Below are positions 36,596 to 45,325 of a stretch of 64,000 bases of DNA, piece by piece; positions within the stretch are counted from its first letter, which is position 1, and each line of letters starts with the position of its first letter. Position numbers and translations under genes: made by a program. The stretch is from VFKU01 sp964620045 (GTDB taxonomy: Bacteria > Hydrogenedentota > Hydrogenedentia > Hydrogenedentales > GCA-2746185), in the NCBI GenBank assembly GCA_964620045.1, contig CAZUJL010000016.1, forward strand, positions 28,617 to 92,616. Direction: 5' to 3'. The notes under the pieces were generated by a model, which saw nothing but the letters and a program-made list of their open reading frames with translations, was not told the origin of the DNA and did not search any database.

Positions 36596-38116
36596 TCAAC
36601 CGAAATGCTTCTGCAAAAGGGTCAAATCCAGCTCCGGGTAGACGGGATACTGGTCCAGCAGCGCTTTTACGCGGGCGCGGGCGTCTTGTGCGGCGCGGGG
36701 GTCGAGCACGTAGTTGGCTTTGCTTGGCTGGCCGGCGTTCGGGCCGGACTCGATGACGCCCGGCTTGGTGTGGCTGAGCACGAGCTTGAAGATGGCGGCG
36801 ATTTCTTTCATTTCGGCGGAGCCCATGCCGAGCGTGGTGAGCGCGGGCGTGCCGACGCGCAGGCCGCTGGTCGAGATCGGGCCGTTGGGGTCGTAGGGGA
36901 TCGTGTTCTTGTTTAGCGTGATGCGGCATTCGCGCAGCGCGGAGGCGGCCTGTTTTCCGGTGAGTCCGAAGGAGCGCACGTCGATGAGTAGCAGATGGTT
37001 TTCCGTGCCACCGGAGACGACCGTCATGCCTTCGGCGATGCAGGCCTTCGCGAGCGCCTGCGCGTTCGCCACGATCTGGAGCGCGTAGTCCTTGAACTCG
37101 GGCGTGTTCGCTTCGGTGAAGGCGACGCCTTTGGCGGCCATCACGTGCGCGAGCGGTCCGCCGATGACGAGCGGGCAGCCTTTGTCGACGAAGGGCGCGA
37201 ATTCTTTGGTGCACAGCACCATGCCGCCGCGCGGGCCGCGCAGGGTTTTGTGTGTTGTCGTTGTGACCACGTGCGCGTGCGGCACGGGGTGGAAGTCACC
37301 CTGGAACACGCCGCCGGCGACGAGCCCCGCGAAGTGCGCCATGTCGACCATGAACACCGCGCCGACTTTGTCCGCGATTTCGCGCATGCGGCGGAAGTTG
37401 ATCGGGCGCGGGTAGGCGCTGTACCCCGCGAGGAGGACGAGCGGCTTTACTTCCTTCGCGCGCGCTTCGATTTCGTCGTAGTCGAGCAGGTGGGTCTGCT
37501 TGTTCACGCCGTAGTTGTAGGCCTCAAACATCTTCGCCGAGACGTTGAAGCGGTAGCCGTGGGTCAGGTGGCCGCCGGAGGCGAGATCCATGCCCAGCAT
37601 GCGCTGGTTACCGAGTTTCTTACGGATTTCGAACCACTCGGCCTCGGAGAGCTGTGCGGCGGAGGTTTTGCCGAGTGCTTCGATGGCGGGCGTTTCCACG
37701 CGGGCGGACAGAATCGCCCAGAAGGCGATCATGTTCGCGTCGGCGCCGCTGTGCGGCTGCACGTAGGCATGCTCCGCGCCGAAGAGCTTGCGGGCCTGAT
37801 CGTTCGCGTAGGCCTCGATCGTGTCGATGTTGTCGCAGCCTTCGTAGAAGCGGTTGCCGACGAATCCTTCGGCGTATTTGTCGGTGAGTAGATTGCCCAT
37901 CGCGAGTTGCGTGGCAAGGCTGCAGTAGTTTTCGCTGGCGATCAGCTTCAAGTAGCTGCGCTGGTCGGCCAGTTCCTGCACGATGGAGCGCGCGATGGCC
38001 GGGGCCACCCGCGCCACTTCGGTGAGGCTGGCCAGATAGGCGACGACACCGGGGTCGAGTTCGCCTGCCGCGGTGGACTCAAGATAGTCGTGAAGTACGT
38101 TCGTGGAAATGGCCAT
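36596..38116 (-). CDS. glyA: Serine hydroxymethyltransferase, long form
   Basis: 506 residues against ~415-430 for most bacterial SHMTs. It converts serine and THF to glycine and methylene-THF. Conserved parts are LIASENYCS, EGFVGNRFYEGCDNID, DMAHFAGLVAGGVF and the PLP lysine Lys290 in TTTTHKTLRGPRGGM. Extra length lies in an N-terminal extension and an insertion at ~138-175 (ETPAIEALGK onward), as in the long chlamydial/spirochaetal form. ATG start with a weak AGGC upstream. Confidence 0.95.
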   Translation of the reverse strand: MAISTNVLHDYLESTAAGELDPGVVAYLASLTEVARVAPAIARSIVQELADQRSYLKLIASENYCSLATQLAMGNLLTDKYAEGFVGNRFYEGCDNIDTIEAYANDQARKLFGAEHAYVQPHSGADANMIAFWAILSARVETPAIEALGKTSAAQLSEAEWFEIRKKLGNQRMLGMDLASGGHLTHGYRFNVSAKMFEAYNYGVNKQTHLLDYDEIEARAKEVKPLVLLAGYSAYPRPINFRRMREIADKVGAVFMVDMAHFAGLVAGGVFQGDFHPVPHAHVVTTTTHKTLRGPRGGMVLCTKEFAPFVDKGCPLVIGGPLAHVMAAKGVAFTEANTPEFKDYALQIVANAQALAKACIAEGMTVVSGGTENHLLLIDVRSFGLTGKQAASALRECRITLNKNTIPYDPNGPISTSGLRVGTPALTTLGMGSAEMKEIAAIFKLVLSHTKPGVIESGPNAGQPSKANYVLDPRAAQDARARVKALLDQYPVYPELDLTLLQKHFG

Positions 38117-38407
38117 GCGCCTGCCTGTGCCCCCTCAAATTGCGAATGCCGCAGCCGGAATCCGATTAAGCGGAAAGTATTGCCGAGGGGTGCGGATGAA
38201 TTAAAGTCCCGGTTTCGCCGCGGTGCGTTCCTGCGAAAACTGCGATGGTTTCGGCGCGTGCGCGATCTACGGAAGTGCGGGCGGGATAAACACTTGTAAA
38301 TCTTTCGCGGCTGTGTAAGAGTAAGGGTTCTCGGGTAAAAATGGGTCAGGGCTGACGAGGAACCGACTTCACCGTCGGCTCGTGCTATGCGAGAGGTTTT
38401 GCTTCGC

Positions 38408-40993
38408 ATGCCGGACGTACAGAGCAGCACGCTGCGAATTTATTGCCTTTGCGGGCAGAAGATGCGTGTTTCCGAGAAGATGTACGGCCTTCCGGGCAAG
38501 TGTGTGGCCTGCCGCCAAAAGATTCGCATCCCTAAGAAAGACGATGTGCCCGACGGGGTGACGGATATATTCCTGAAAGATCACCCCGAACTCGTGCGCG
38601 GTCCCGCCAAGGCACCGAACGCCGAGGAACATGCCGCGCGCAAAGCGATGGCGAAGGCGGGTGCCGCGCCGGAATCGGGGGAAGAGTCCACCCCGAACAC
38701 CGAACTCGATTTGGTGGACAGTCCGCCGCCGCCGGACACGCCGCCGCCGAGCCGCAAGAAAGTTTCATCGCGCGGATCGCTGCCGATCGACGTGCTGCCG
38801 TCGCTGCAGGTGCTGTGCAGCCTCGACTATAAATTCACGCGCGAGCTGGATGCGCTGCAGATCAACAGCCACGACGACGAGGTGCAACTCGCCGAACTCG
38901 AGGGTCACCAGACGCGCGTGCGCAAGCTGCGCTCGCATCTGGACGATCAGTTGCACCAGCGGCTGATGGAAGCCGCCATCGAACTCGCGAACACGACTGA
39001 AAAACTTGCGCAGGCCCGCTTGGGCGCGCGTGTTGGCGAGACGACGTGGAGCGAATATCAGAACAACGTGCATCGGCTGCGCATGCGGCGCGATCGGCTT
39101 GAGCGGCGGCAGCAGAATCTGCGCGGCTGGCTCGCGACGCACGATCCATATGTCGCGGGCGGGTTACTTGATCTTGCCGTGGAAAATATCCCGGCGGACG
39201 GTTTTTCGGTGACGCTGCCGCCTGAATCGAGCGATGACTCCGCGCAGTTGGCCGAGCTGATCGAGGGCCTGCGCAACGCGCTCGAGAATCGCGCGCAGGT
39301 GCGTCAGCGCGCCGCTGAAGTGCAGAAGATGTCCGACACGACCGGCGGCAAGGAAGTTGCCGAGCTGCGCAAGGAATGCGAGCAGCAGCGGCTTGTGGCG
39401 CGGGCGCGCGTAGCGTTTGCGCATGATCGCCTGCAGCAGTTGAAGAAGGACTACGGCGCGGACAATGAGACCGCGAACGCGATGCTGGCGGCCGCGCGCG
39501 ACAAGCTGCGGATGGATGCGATTGCGCGGCCTGAATACGAAACCTTTGAGCGGGACATTCTGCGCAGCAAGAAAGATTTGGCGCGGGCGCAGGCGGTGAT
39601 CGATCGCGCGCTGGGCGCGAATGCGGCGGCGGATGTGCCGGCGGCGCAGGGCACGTTCGTGAATCGGTTGGGCGTCGGCGGCGCGGGTCGCACGACCGAC
39701 ATGTTGCTGGCGTATGCGTCGGCGCTGTTGCTGGTGGTCTCCATTTTGCTGCCGACCCTCGGCACGCTGTCGCTGGGCGGCGCCGCGCTTGAATTTGGCG
39801 GCAGCGGCGGCCCGGCCATGTGGCTGTTCTTGGGGCCGTTGGTGCTTGCGGCAATTACGGTTGGGATTACGTTCGTTGGTGACGCCACGCGGCGGAGTTG
39901 GATGTATCTCGCGACGTGGTTTGTGGGTTTTGTGCTCAGCGCGTTCCTGATTCATGAATCGGGCTACAGCCTCGATCCGATTGCGGCGCGGTTCCGTTCG
40001 GCGGCGCAGTGGTACTTGCAGCCGGGCATTGTGCTGCTGTTTGTCGGTTTGATCGGCGTGCTTGCGGCGGCGTTGATGGCCGTGTGGCGTCGCCAGGACA
40101 GCCGCGCATGGCCGGTGATTGTCGCGGCGGCGGGATTGGCGGCAGCGGGACTGATTGCAACCGATGTCGGTGGCGCGCTGCGTCCGCAGCCGTCGTTGAC
40201 TGTAGAAAACGCGGATGGTGCGAGCGCGGGCATTGTGCGCGTGAGCAACCAGGGCGGCCGTTCGATTCGATTGCTGAACCGACAGACGGACGCCGAGGGC
40301 GCCTATCAGTTCTACATCGAGCAGCGCGTGGGCGCGTCGAGCTTCCGCGATGCGAAGGGCGAAGGGCCGCTGTGGGAGACGGCGCCTGCGGACGGCGTGT
40401 GGTATACGGTTCGCCCCGGCGCGCACCAGGATGTGCCGTTTGTGTTGCCGCCGGGTGAGTACCGCGCGGTGCTGGAGTCGGCCGCGGTCAACGAGCCGAT
40501 TATTTCCGCGATCAGCGTGCGCGCGCCGGAATCGGCCGCCGAAGAGGTGACCATCGAGCCCGATGCGGATGCGACTGAGCCCGCGGTTGCGCCGCCTGCG
40601 GCGTTCATTCCACAAGCTTCGGTTCCGGCGACTCCGGTGGTGATTGAGCCGGAGGTGGCGGAGCTCATGGAAGATAATGGGGAAGCGGTTTCGGAAGAAA
40701 TGCCGCTCGAAGAGCCGCAAGAGGAAGTGCTGGCGCCGGTGAATCCGAACGCTTCGCCGACGGTGCAACTGATTGGCATTGTGACGTCGGAAAATCAGGA
40801 GCCGCGCTTCTCGCTGCGCCTGTATTACTCGGACGGCACCGAGGATAAATTGATCCTCGCGATGGGCGGCGTGGTGTGGAGCGACTGGACCATCACCGAA
40901 TTCAATCCGGATCAGAACACCGTTACGCTCGAAGGCGCGAACGGTCTGCTGATCCTTCGCCGCGGCGTCGAGAACGAATTCACTACCCGCTAG
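38408..40993 (+). CDS. Large coiled-coil membrane protein with N-terminal zinc ribbon
   Basis: 861 residues from ATG 38408 (AGAGG upstream; ATG 38387 is in frame). An N-terminal CxC...CxxC knuckle (YCLCGQKMRV, KCVACRQKIRI) resembles a zinc ribbon. A charged Pro-rich linker precedes a long helical region (~130-420) rich in Glu/Arg/Gln and probably coiled coil, then four or five transmembrane segments (~445-610), a beta-rich domain and an acidic Pro-rich stretch. The last ~90 residues (QLIGIVTSENQEPRFSL) form another beta domain. I recognise no family. Confidence 0.75.
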   Translation: MPDVQSSTLRIYCLCGQKMRVSEKMYGLPGKCVACRQKIRIPKKDDVPDGVTDIFLKDHPELVRGPAKAPNAEEHAARKAMAKAGAAPESGEESTPNTELDLVDSPPPPDTPPPSRKKVSSRGSLPIDVLPSLQVLCSLDYKFTRELDALQINSHDDEVQLAELEGHQTRVRKLRSHLDDQLHQRLMEAAIELANTTEKLAQARLGARVGETTWSEYQNNVHRLRMRRDRLERRQQNLRGWLATHDPYVAGGLLDLAVENIPADGFSVTLPPESSDDSAQLAELIEGLRNALENRAQVRQRAAEVQKMSDTTGGKEVAELRKECEQQRLVARARVAFAHDRLQQLKKDYGADNETANAMLAAARDKLRMDAIARPEYETFERDILRSKKDLARAQAVIDRALGANAAADVPAAQGTFVNRLGVGGAGRTTDMLLAYASALLLVVSILLPTLGTLSLGGAALEFGGSGGPAMWLFLGPLVLAAITVGITFVGDATRRSWMYLATWFVGFVLSAFLIHESGYSLDPIAARFRSAAQWYLQPGIVLLFVGLIGVLAAALMAVWRRQDSRAWPVIVAAAGLAAAGLIATDVGGALRPQPSLTVENADGASAGIVRVSNQGGRSIRLLNRQTDAEGAYQFYIEQRVGASSFRDAKGEGPLWETAPADGVWYTVRPGAHQDVPFVLPPGEYRAVLESAAVNEPIISAISVRAPESAAEEVTIEPDADATEPAVAPPAAFIPQASVPATPVVIEPEVAELMEDNGEAVSEEMPLEEPQEEVLAPVNPNASPTVQLIGIVTSENQEPRFSLRLYYSDGTEDKLILAMGGVVWSDWTITEFNPDQNTVTLEGANGLLILRRGVENEFTTR

Positions 40994-40996
40994 AAA

Positions 40997-42685
40997 TTAC
41001 TCCGCGATCTGCGGCAGGTACTTGTTGATCTTCGCTTCCACACCTTCCAGTTTCGGATCGAGCCGCCGTGCGCGCTGCCATTCCTTTACGGCGGAGGCCG
41101 TGTCACCGGCCAGCAGATACGCATCGCCCAGGTGGTCGCGGAGGACGGCGTCGTCGGAGTTCATCGCGCGGATCGCGCTGCGGATGTATTCGACGGCCTC
41201 TTCGCCGCGGCCCATGCGGTAGGCGACCCAGCCGAGGCTGTCGAGATAGAAGCCGTTTTCCGGATCGATCTGCAGCGCGCGTTCGATCAGGCTCTTCGCT
41301 TCGGTCAGTTTTTTGTTTTTATCGGCCAGGTGATAGCCGAGGAAGTTGATGACGTCGGCGTCGTTGGGATCGAGCGCCATGGCCGCGCGCAACTGCGCTT
41401 CCACGCCGTCGTCGTTGTCCAGTTCCTCGTACACGGTGGCGAGGTAATAGTGCAGCAGCTTGTCATTGCCGTAACGCTGCAGCGCGCCTTCCAGCGCTTT
41501 CGCGGCGTCGGCGTGGCGCTCGAGCGCCATCAGCGTGCGCGCGTGGATCATTTCCAGGGATTTCGACTTCACGCCTTCGGCCAACAGCGCGGCCGTCTGT
41601 GCTTCGAAGTCATTGCCCAGTTTTTTGCCGAACAGCGAGATGATCCGGTTCAGATAGTCGTTGCACTCGGCGTCGACGTCGCCCTCGACCGTGTCGAGCT
41701 GATCGAGCGGCGCGCGGTAGGGTTCACCGGAGGATTTGCGCGCGAGCGCCTGCAGCAGCATGCCCATGAAGGGCGCGTCGTTCGGCGTGGCCACGAGACC
41801 GGGTTCAATCTTGCCACCGCGCTCCACGAGCAGGAATGAGCGCAGCAGGTGGTGCTCGGTCTGGACTTCGGTGCCTTCGATGATGCGCGTAAGCAGATTG
41901 ATCGCTGCGGCAAGGTTGCCTTGCTGCGCTTCGGCTGCCGCGAGGTTCACCTGCGCCTGCACATGGTCCGGGTTTTCCTTGAGGAACATCCCAAGCTGTT
42001 CGGCGGCCTTCTTGTGCTCGCCGTTTTCGTTGTACAGCAGGCCCAGCAGGAAGCGCGCGGGCGCCATGGTGGGGTTAAGCTCCACGGCCTTTTCGAGCGC
42101 GGCGCGCGCGCCGACCGTGTCGTTCATTTGCACAAGGCTGGAGCCGAGGCGGTAATACAGGAAGGCCGAGTTTGGCGTGATTTCGATGAGTTTGTTGTAC
42201 GAGTCGACGGCGCCGACGAGGTCGTTCGTTTCTTCTTCGATCTGCGCGAGCGCTTCGTATGCGATCGAGTTGTCCGGATCGAGTTCGATGGCCTTGTCGA
42301 AGGCGGCGGAGGCATCATCGAAGCGTTGCAACTGGTAATAGATTCGCCCGAGCCATACGTGCAGCACAACGTTCTGCGGATCGTTTTGCACGGCCCGCTC
42401 GGCCATGGTGGCGGCGTTCTCGTAATCTTCGTTGAGGTAGTAGGCGCCGAGGAGCTGGATGACGAGCCGGCTGGATGCGGGCGCGAGGTCGGCGGCCTGG
42501 CGGAGCTCTTCGACGGCTTTGGGCACCTGGCCGAGCCGCTGATGCACGACGGAGCTCAGGTAGTGGCTCATCGCTGCGGCCTGTTCGTCCTTGCTCATGC
42601 CGCGCGCGTCGACGGCCTGCGTTTGCCCCGTAGTCGCGCAGCCCAGCAGCATCGCCGCGCCGAGCCAAAGTCCCATCCACTTCAT
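40997..42685 (-). CDS. TPR-repeat lipoprotein
   Basis: 562 residues. ATG 42685 has GGAGG upstream and begins a lipoprotein signal with lipobox MLLGC (Cys17). At least ten TPR units follow, e.g. LIQLLGAYYLNEDYENAATM, VLHVWLGRIYYQLQRFDDAS and YLDSLGWVAYRMGRGEEAVE. The arrangement resembles outer-membrane TPR lipoproteins that scaffold secretion or envelope assembly. Its start overlaps the rnhB stop by 4 nt; it converges with the coiled-coil gene at a 3-bp gap. Confidence 0.88.
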   Translation of the reverse strand: MKWMGLWLGAAMLLGCATTGQTQAVDARGMSKDEQAAAMSHYLSSVVHQRLGQVPKAVEELRQAADLAPASSRLVIQLLGAYYLNEDYENAATMAERAVQNDPQNVVLHVWLGRIYYQLQRFDDASAAFDKAIELDPDNSIAYEALAQIEEETNDLVGAVDSYNKLIEITPNSAFLYYRLGSSLVQMNDTVGARAALEKAVELNPTMAPARFLLGLLYNENGEHKKAAEQLGMFLKENPDHVQAQVNLAAAEAQQGNLAAAINLLTRIIEGTEVQTEHHLLRSFLLVERGGKIEPGLVATPNDAPFMGMLLQALARKSSGEPYRAPLDQLDTVEGDVDAECNDYLNRIISLFGKKLGNDFEAQTAALLAEGVKSKSLEMIHARTLMALERHADAAKALEGALQRYGNDKLLHYYLATVYEELDNDDGVEAQLRAAMALDPNDADVINFLGYHLADKNKKLTEAKSLIERALQIDPENGFYLDSLGWVAYRMGRGEEAVEYIRSAIRAMNSDDAVLRDHLGDAYLLAGDTASAVKEWQRARRLDPKLEGVEAKINKYLPQIAE

Positions 42686-43323
42686 TCGCCTGCCTCCATT
42701 TCCATCACGAGCGATGCCGTTTCCAAGCGCACGGCCAGCGGTGCAAACGACCGCCGGTGCGCGGGGCACGGTCCGTGCCGCTCAATCGCCGCGAGATGCG
42801 CGGCGGTAGCATAGCCCTTGTGCTGCGCGAATCCATATTCCGGGTACTGCGCGTGCAGCGCCTTCATGAGGCGGTCGCGCGTGACTTTGGCCACAATGCT
42901 GGCGGCCGCGATCGAGCAGGAACGCTGGTCGCCCTTGATGATCCGCCGGTGCCGCACGGCGCAGCCGGGGACGTTGAAGCCGTCGATCAGGGCGAATTCC
43001 GGCTGGGGGGTGAGGGCGGCCAGGGCCTGCGCCATGGCCTCGTAGTTCGCGCACTGGATACCGGCGTGGTCGATGCGCTCGGCGGGGATGATGGCGACGC
43101 CGACGGCGTGTTTGCCGCCGGTGATGATCTCGAAAAAGGACTCGCGTTGTTCCTCGGTGAGGCGCTTGGAGTCGTCGAGGCCTTCGATGTAGCTGCCGAG
43201 CATTACGGCACCGGCCACGATAGGGCCGGCCAGAGGGCCGCGGCCGGCTTCATCGACACCGGCGATCAGCAGATTGCCCGCAGCGGCGGACTCGCGCTCG
43301 AAATCGGTTTTTTCACTCGTCAT
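42682..43323 (-). CDS. rnhB: Ribonuclease HII
   Basis: 213 residues. Removes ribonucleotides and RNA primers from RNA-DNA hybrids. Active-site segment AGVDEAGRGPLAGPIVAGAV carries Asp24 and Glu25; DDSKRLTEEQR, ALIDGFNVPG and SIVAKVTRDRLM follow. ATG 43323 is preferred; an in-frame GTG at 43380 adds an unconserved tail. Last-but-one gene of the ffh-rpsP-khpA-trmD-rplS-rnhB cluster. Confidence 0.95.
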   Translation of the reverse strand: MTSEKTDFERESAAAGNLLIAGVDEAGRGPLAGPIVAGAVMLGSYIEGLDDSKRLTEEQRESFFEIITGGKHAVGVAIIPAERIDHAGIQCANYEAMAQALAALTPQPEFALIDGFNVPGCAVRHRRIIKGDQRSCSIAAASIVAKVTRDRLMKALHAQYPEYGFAQHKGYATAAHLAAIERHGPCPAHRRSFAPLAVRLETASLVMEMEAGE

Positions 43324-43410
43324 CGGGACATCGCGCCACGCAAGCGGCTGAAACACTCGCTTGCGCCGTGCAGCACCCACGCCCGAATCCCCCGTCCGCG
43401 GAGAATAACA

Positions 43411-43442
43411 CGGCTGCCCGCGGATTGTCCCGCGGGCAGCCG
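43411..43442 (-). terminator. Terminator between rplS and rnhB
   Basis: Perfect 13-bp stem (43411-43423 with 43430-43442) with a 6-base loop, 31 bp after the rplS stop. On the minus strand it is followed by GTGTTATTCTC, a weak U tract, so termination may be partial and let rnhB be transcribed. Confidence 0.65.
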
Positions 43443-43472
43443 AATTGAGATTCAGATCTGGAACGGAAAAAT

Positions 43473-43913
43473 TTACGCGTTCGGCTTTGCTTCGGTGGCC
43501 GACTGTGCCGCTTCCGGCGCGGCCGTGTCGGCGGTCTGGCCCGACGCGTCCTGCGCGGTGGAGCGGCCCATGGCCTTCACGCGCGCGGCACGACCGGCGC
43601 GGCCACGCAGGTAGTTCAATTTCGCGCGGCGCACGCTACCCTGCCGCACGACTTCGACCTTCTCGAGGCGCGGCGAGTGGATCGGGAACACGCGTTCGAC
43701 GCCTTCGCCATACGCCAGGCGGCGCACGGTGAAGCGGGCCTGCGGGCCTTCGCCGCCCGAGCGGCCGATGACGGTGCCTTCGAAAATCTGCGTGCGTTCC
43801 TTTTCGCCTTCCACAATGCGGAAGTGCACGCGGACGGTGTCGCCAACGTTGAACTGGCTCACCTGATCCTTGGGCTTCATTTGTTCGCGCGTAATCTGTT
43901 CGACGATGTTCAC
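43473..43913 (-). CDS. rplS: 50S ribosomal protein L19
   Basis: 146 residues; the first ~115 are L19 (FNVGDTVRVHFRIVEGEKER, VIGRSGGEGPQARFTVRR, RRAKLNYLRGRAGRAARVK). L19 sits at the subunit interface. The C-terminal ~30-residue Ala/Thr-rich tail is longer than in E. coli. GTG start with GAGGAG upstream; 13 bp after trmD. Confidence 0.97.
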   Translation of the reverse strand: MNIVEQITREQMKPKDQVSQFNVGDTVRVHFRIVEGEKERTQIFEGTVIGRSGGEGPQARFTVRRLAYGEGVERVFPIHSPRLEKVEVVRQGSVRRAKLNYLRGRAGRAARVKAMGRSTAQDASGQTADTAAPEAAQSATEAKPNA

Positions 43914-43926
43914 GGTACTCTCCTCA

Positions 43927-44688
43927 TCACACTTTCGTCTCCGGCGAACCGCCGGAGGATTTGGCTGCTTCTATGTCCAACTCGCGCAAAAGCGCGCGAT
44001 CTTCTTCACTCAAACTCACCAGCAGGTCCGGCCGGCGCGCGCGCGTGACGCGCAACGCTTCCTTGCGCCGGAACCGCGCGATCGCCGCGTGGTTCCCGCT
44101 GGTGAGCACCTCGGGCACTTTCATGCCCTGGAACTCCGGCGGCCGCGTGTACTGCGGCGGACCGAGGATGCCGTCGTAGAACGAATCGGTCACGACGGAG
44201 TCCCAATCGCCCACGACGCCCGGCAACATCCGGCTCACCGCATCGATGATCACGAGCGCGGCGAATTCTCCGCCGCCGATCACGTAATCGCCGATGCTGA
44301 TTTCCTCGGTCACCAGCGCCTGGCTCACGCGCTCGTCCACGCCTTCGTAGCGTCCACAGATGAACACCAGATCCGGCGACTGCGCCAGGTCCTTTACGAG
44401 GGCCTGATCCAGCCGGCGTCCGCGCGGCGAGAGCAGCACGACCCGCTTCAGCGAGTTCTTGCTTCTTAAACTGTCCACGGCCGCAAACAGCGGCCCGCAC
44501 TTCATCACCATGCCCGGCCCGCCGCCGAATGGACCATCGTCCACCGTGCGGTGCGGATCCGGCGCGAAGTCGCGGATGTTCGTCGCGACCACGCTGAGCC
44601 GCCCGGCATCGATGCCTTTACCGAGCAACCCGGCCTTCAGCGGGGCCTCGAAGATTTCCGGGAAGAGCGTGAGAACGTCAATCCGCAT
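43927..44688 (-). CDS. trmD: tRNA (guanine37-N1)-methyltransferase
   Basis: 253 residues with the SPOUT knot. It methylates G37 of tRNAs with SAM to prevent frameshifting. Begins RIDVLTLFPEIFEAPLK; the SAM-knot segments are VFICGRYEGVDERV and EISIGDYVIGGGEFAAL. Lies directly after khpA with a 33-bp gap; rimM, usually between them, is absent. Confidence 0.97.
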   Translation of the reverse strand: MRIDVLTLFPEIFEAPLKAGLLGKGIDAGRLSVVATNIRDFAPDPHRTVDDGPFGGGPGMVMKCGPLFAAVDSLRSKNSLKRVVLLSPRGRRLDQALVKDLAQSPDLVFICGRYEGVDERVSQALVTEEISIGDYVIGGGEFAALVIIDAVSRMLPGVVGDWDSVVTDSFYDGILGPPQYTRPPEFQGMKVPEVLTSGNHAAIARFRRKEALRVTRARRPDLLVSLSEEDRALLRELDIEAAKSSGGSPETKV

Positions 44689-44721
44689 CTGCCCAGGCCT
44701 CGAAACCGGCGCACCGGCCTT

Positions 44722-44967
44722 TTACTCTTGCTCCGCCTCCTCGACGATCTCGAGGGTGGCGCGCACCTGCTGTTTCGCGGCGGCGGCGGCGATGAGCGTA
44801 CGCACCGCCTTCGCCACGCTGCCGTTCTTGCCGATCACGCGGCCCATGTCTTCCGGGTTCACGCGCAATTCATACACCTGCTCGTCTTCGCGATCGATCT
44901 GGCGCACCTGGACGTCGTCCGGGTGCTCGACGAGCTTCTTTGAAATGAGTTCGATGAAATCTTTCAT
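44722..44967 (-). CDS. khpA: KH-domain RNA-binding protein KhpA
   Basis: 81 residues, the conserved YlqC/KhpA size. The KH-type loop is VIGKNGSVAKAVRTLI. KhpA binds RNA, often with KhpB, and its gene normally follows rpsP, as here. Starts at ATG 44967 in the family-typical way (KDFIELISKKLVEHPD). Confidence 0.93.
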   Translation of the reverse strand: MKDFIELISKKLVEHPDDVQVRQIDREDEQVYELRVNPEDMGRVIGKNGSVAKAVRTLIAAAAAKQQVRATLEIVEEAEQE

Positions 44968-45000
44968 GGTTCCATCCCGCGAGCGGAAAGCCGCAACGCG

Positions 45001-45282
45001 TTACTTGCTCTTTTTTTGGCGCGAGGCGTGAAATTTCGCCATCACACCCAGACGGTGCAGTTCATTGCGCACCGTGTCGCTCGGCTTGGCGCCTTTGCCG
45101 AGCCAGTCGAGGACGCGATCTTCCTTGATCTCGGTCTTCGGCGCGGGCTTGGCCGACGGATGGTACACGCCGACTTCCTCGATCACTCGGCCGGTCGTCT
45201 TCTCGCGGGAATCCACGACCACGACCCGGTAGTACGGGGCGTGTGCGCGCCCGCCACGCTTCATGCGAATTACGGTTGCCAT
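45001..45282 (-). CDS. rpsP: 30S ribosomal protein S16
   Basis: 93 residues; starts TVIRMKRGGRAHAPYYRVVV with typical S16 continuation VVDSREKTTGRVIEEVGVYH and DRVLDWLGKGAKPSDTV. S16 helps assemble the 30S body. 43 bp after ffh, 33 bp before khpA. Confidence 0.97.
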   Translation of the reverse strand: MATVIRMKRGGRAHAPYYRVVVVDSREKTTGRVIEEVGVYHPSAKPAPKTEIKEDRVLDWLGKGAKPSDTVRNELHRLGVMAKFHASRQKKSK

Positions 45283-45325
45283 GCTGTTCGTTTCCTTGTG
45301 TATTGACGCTCGTTCAAAACGCGCG

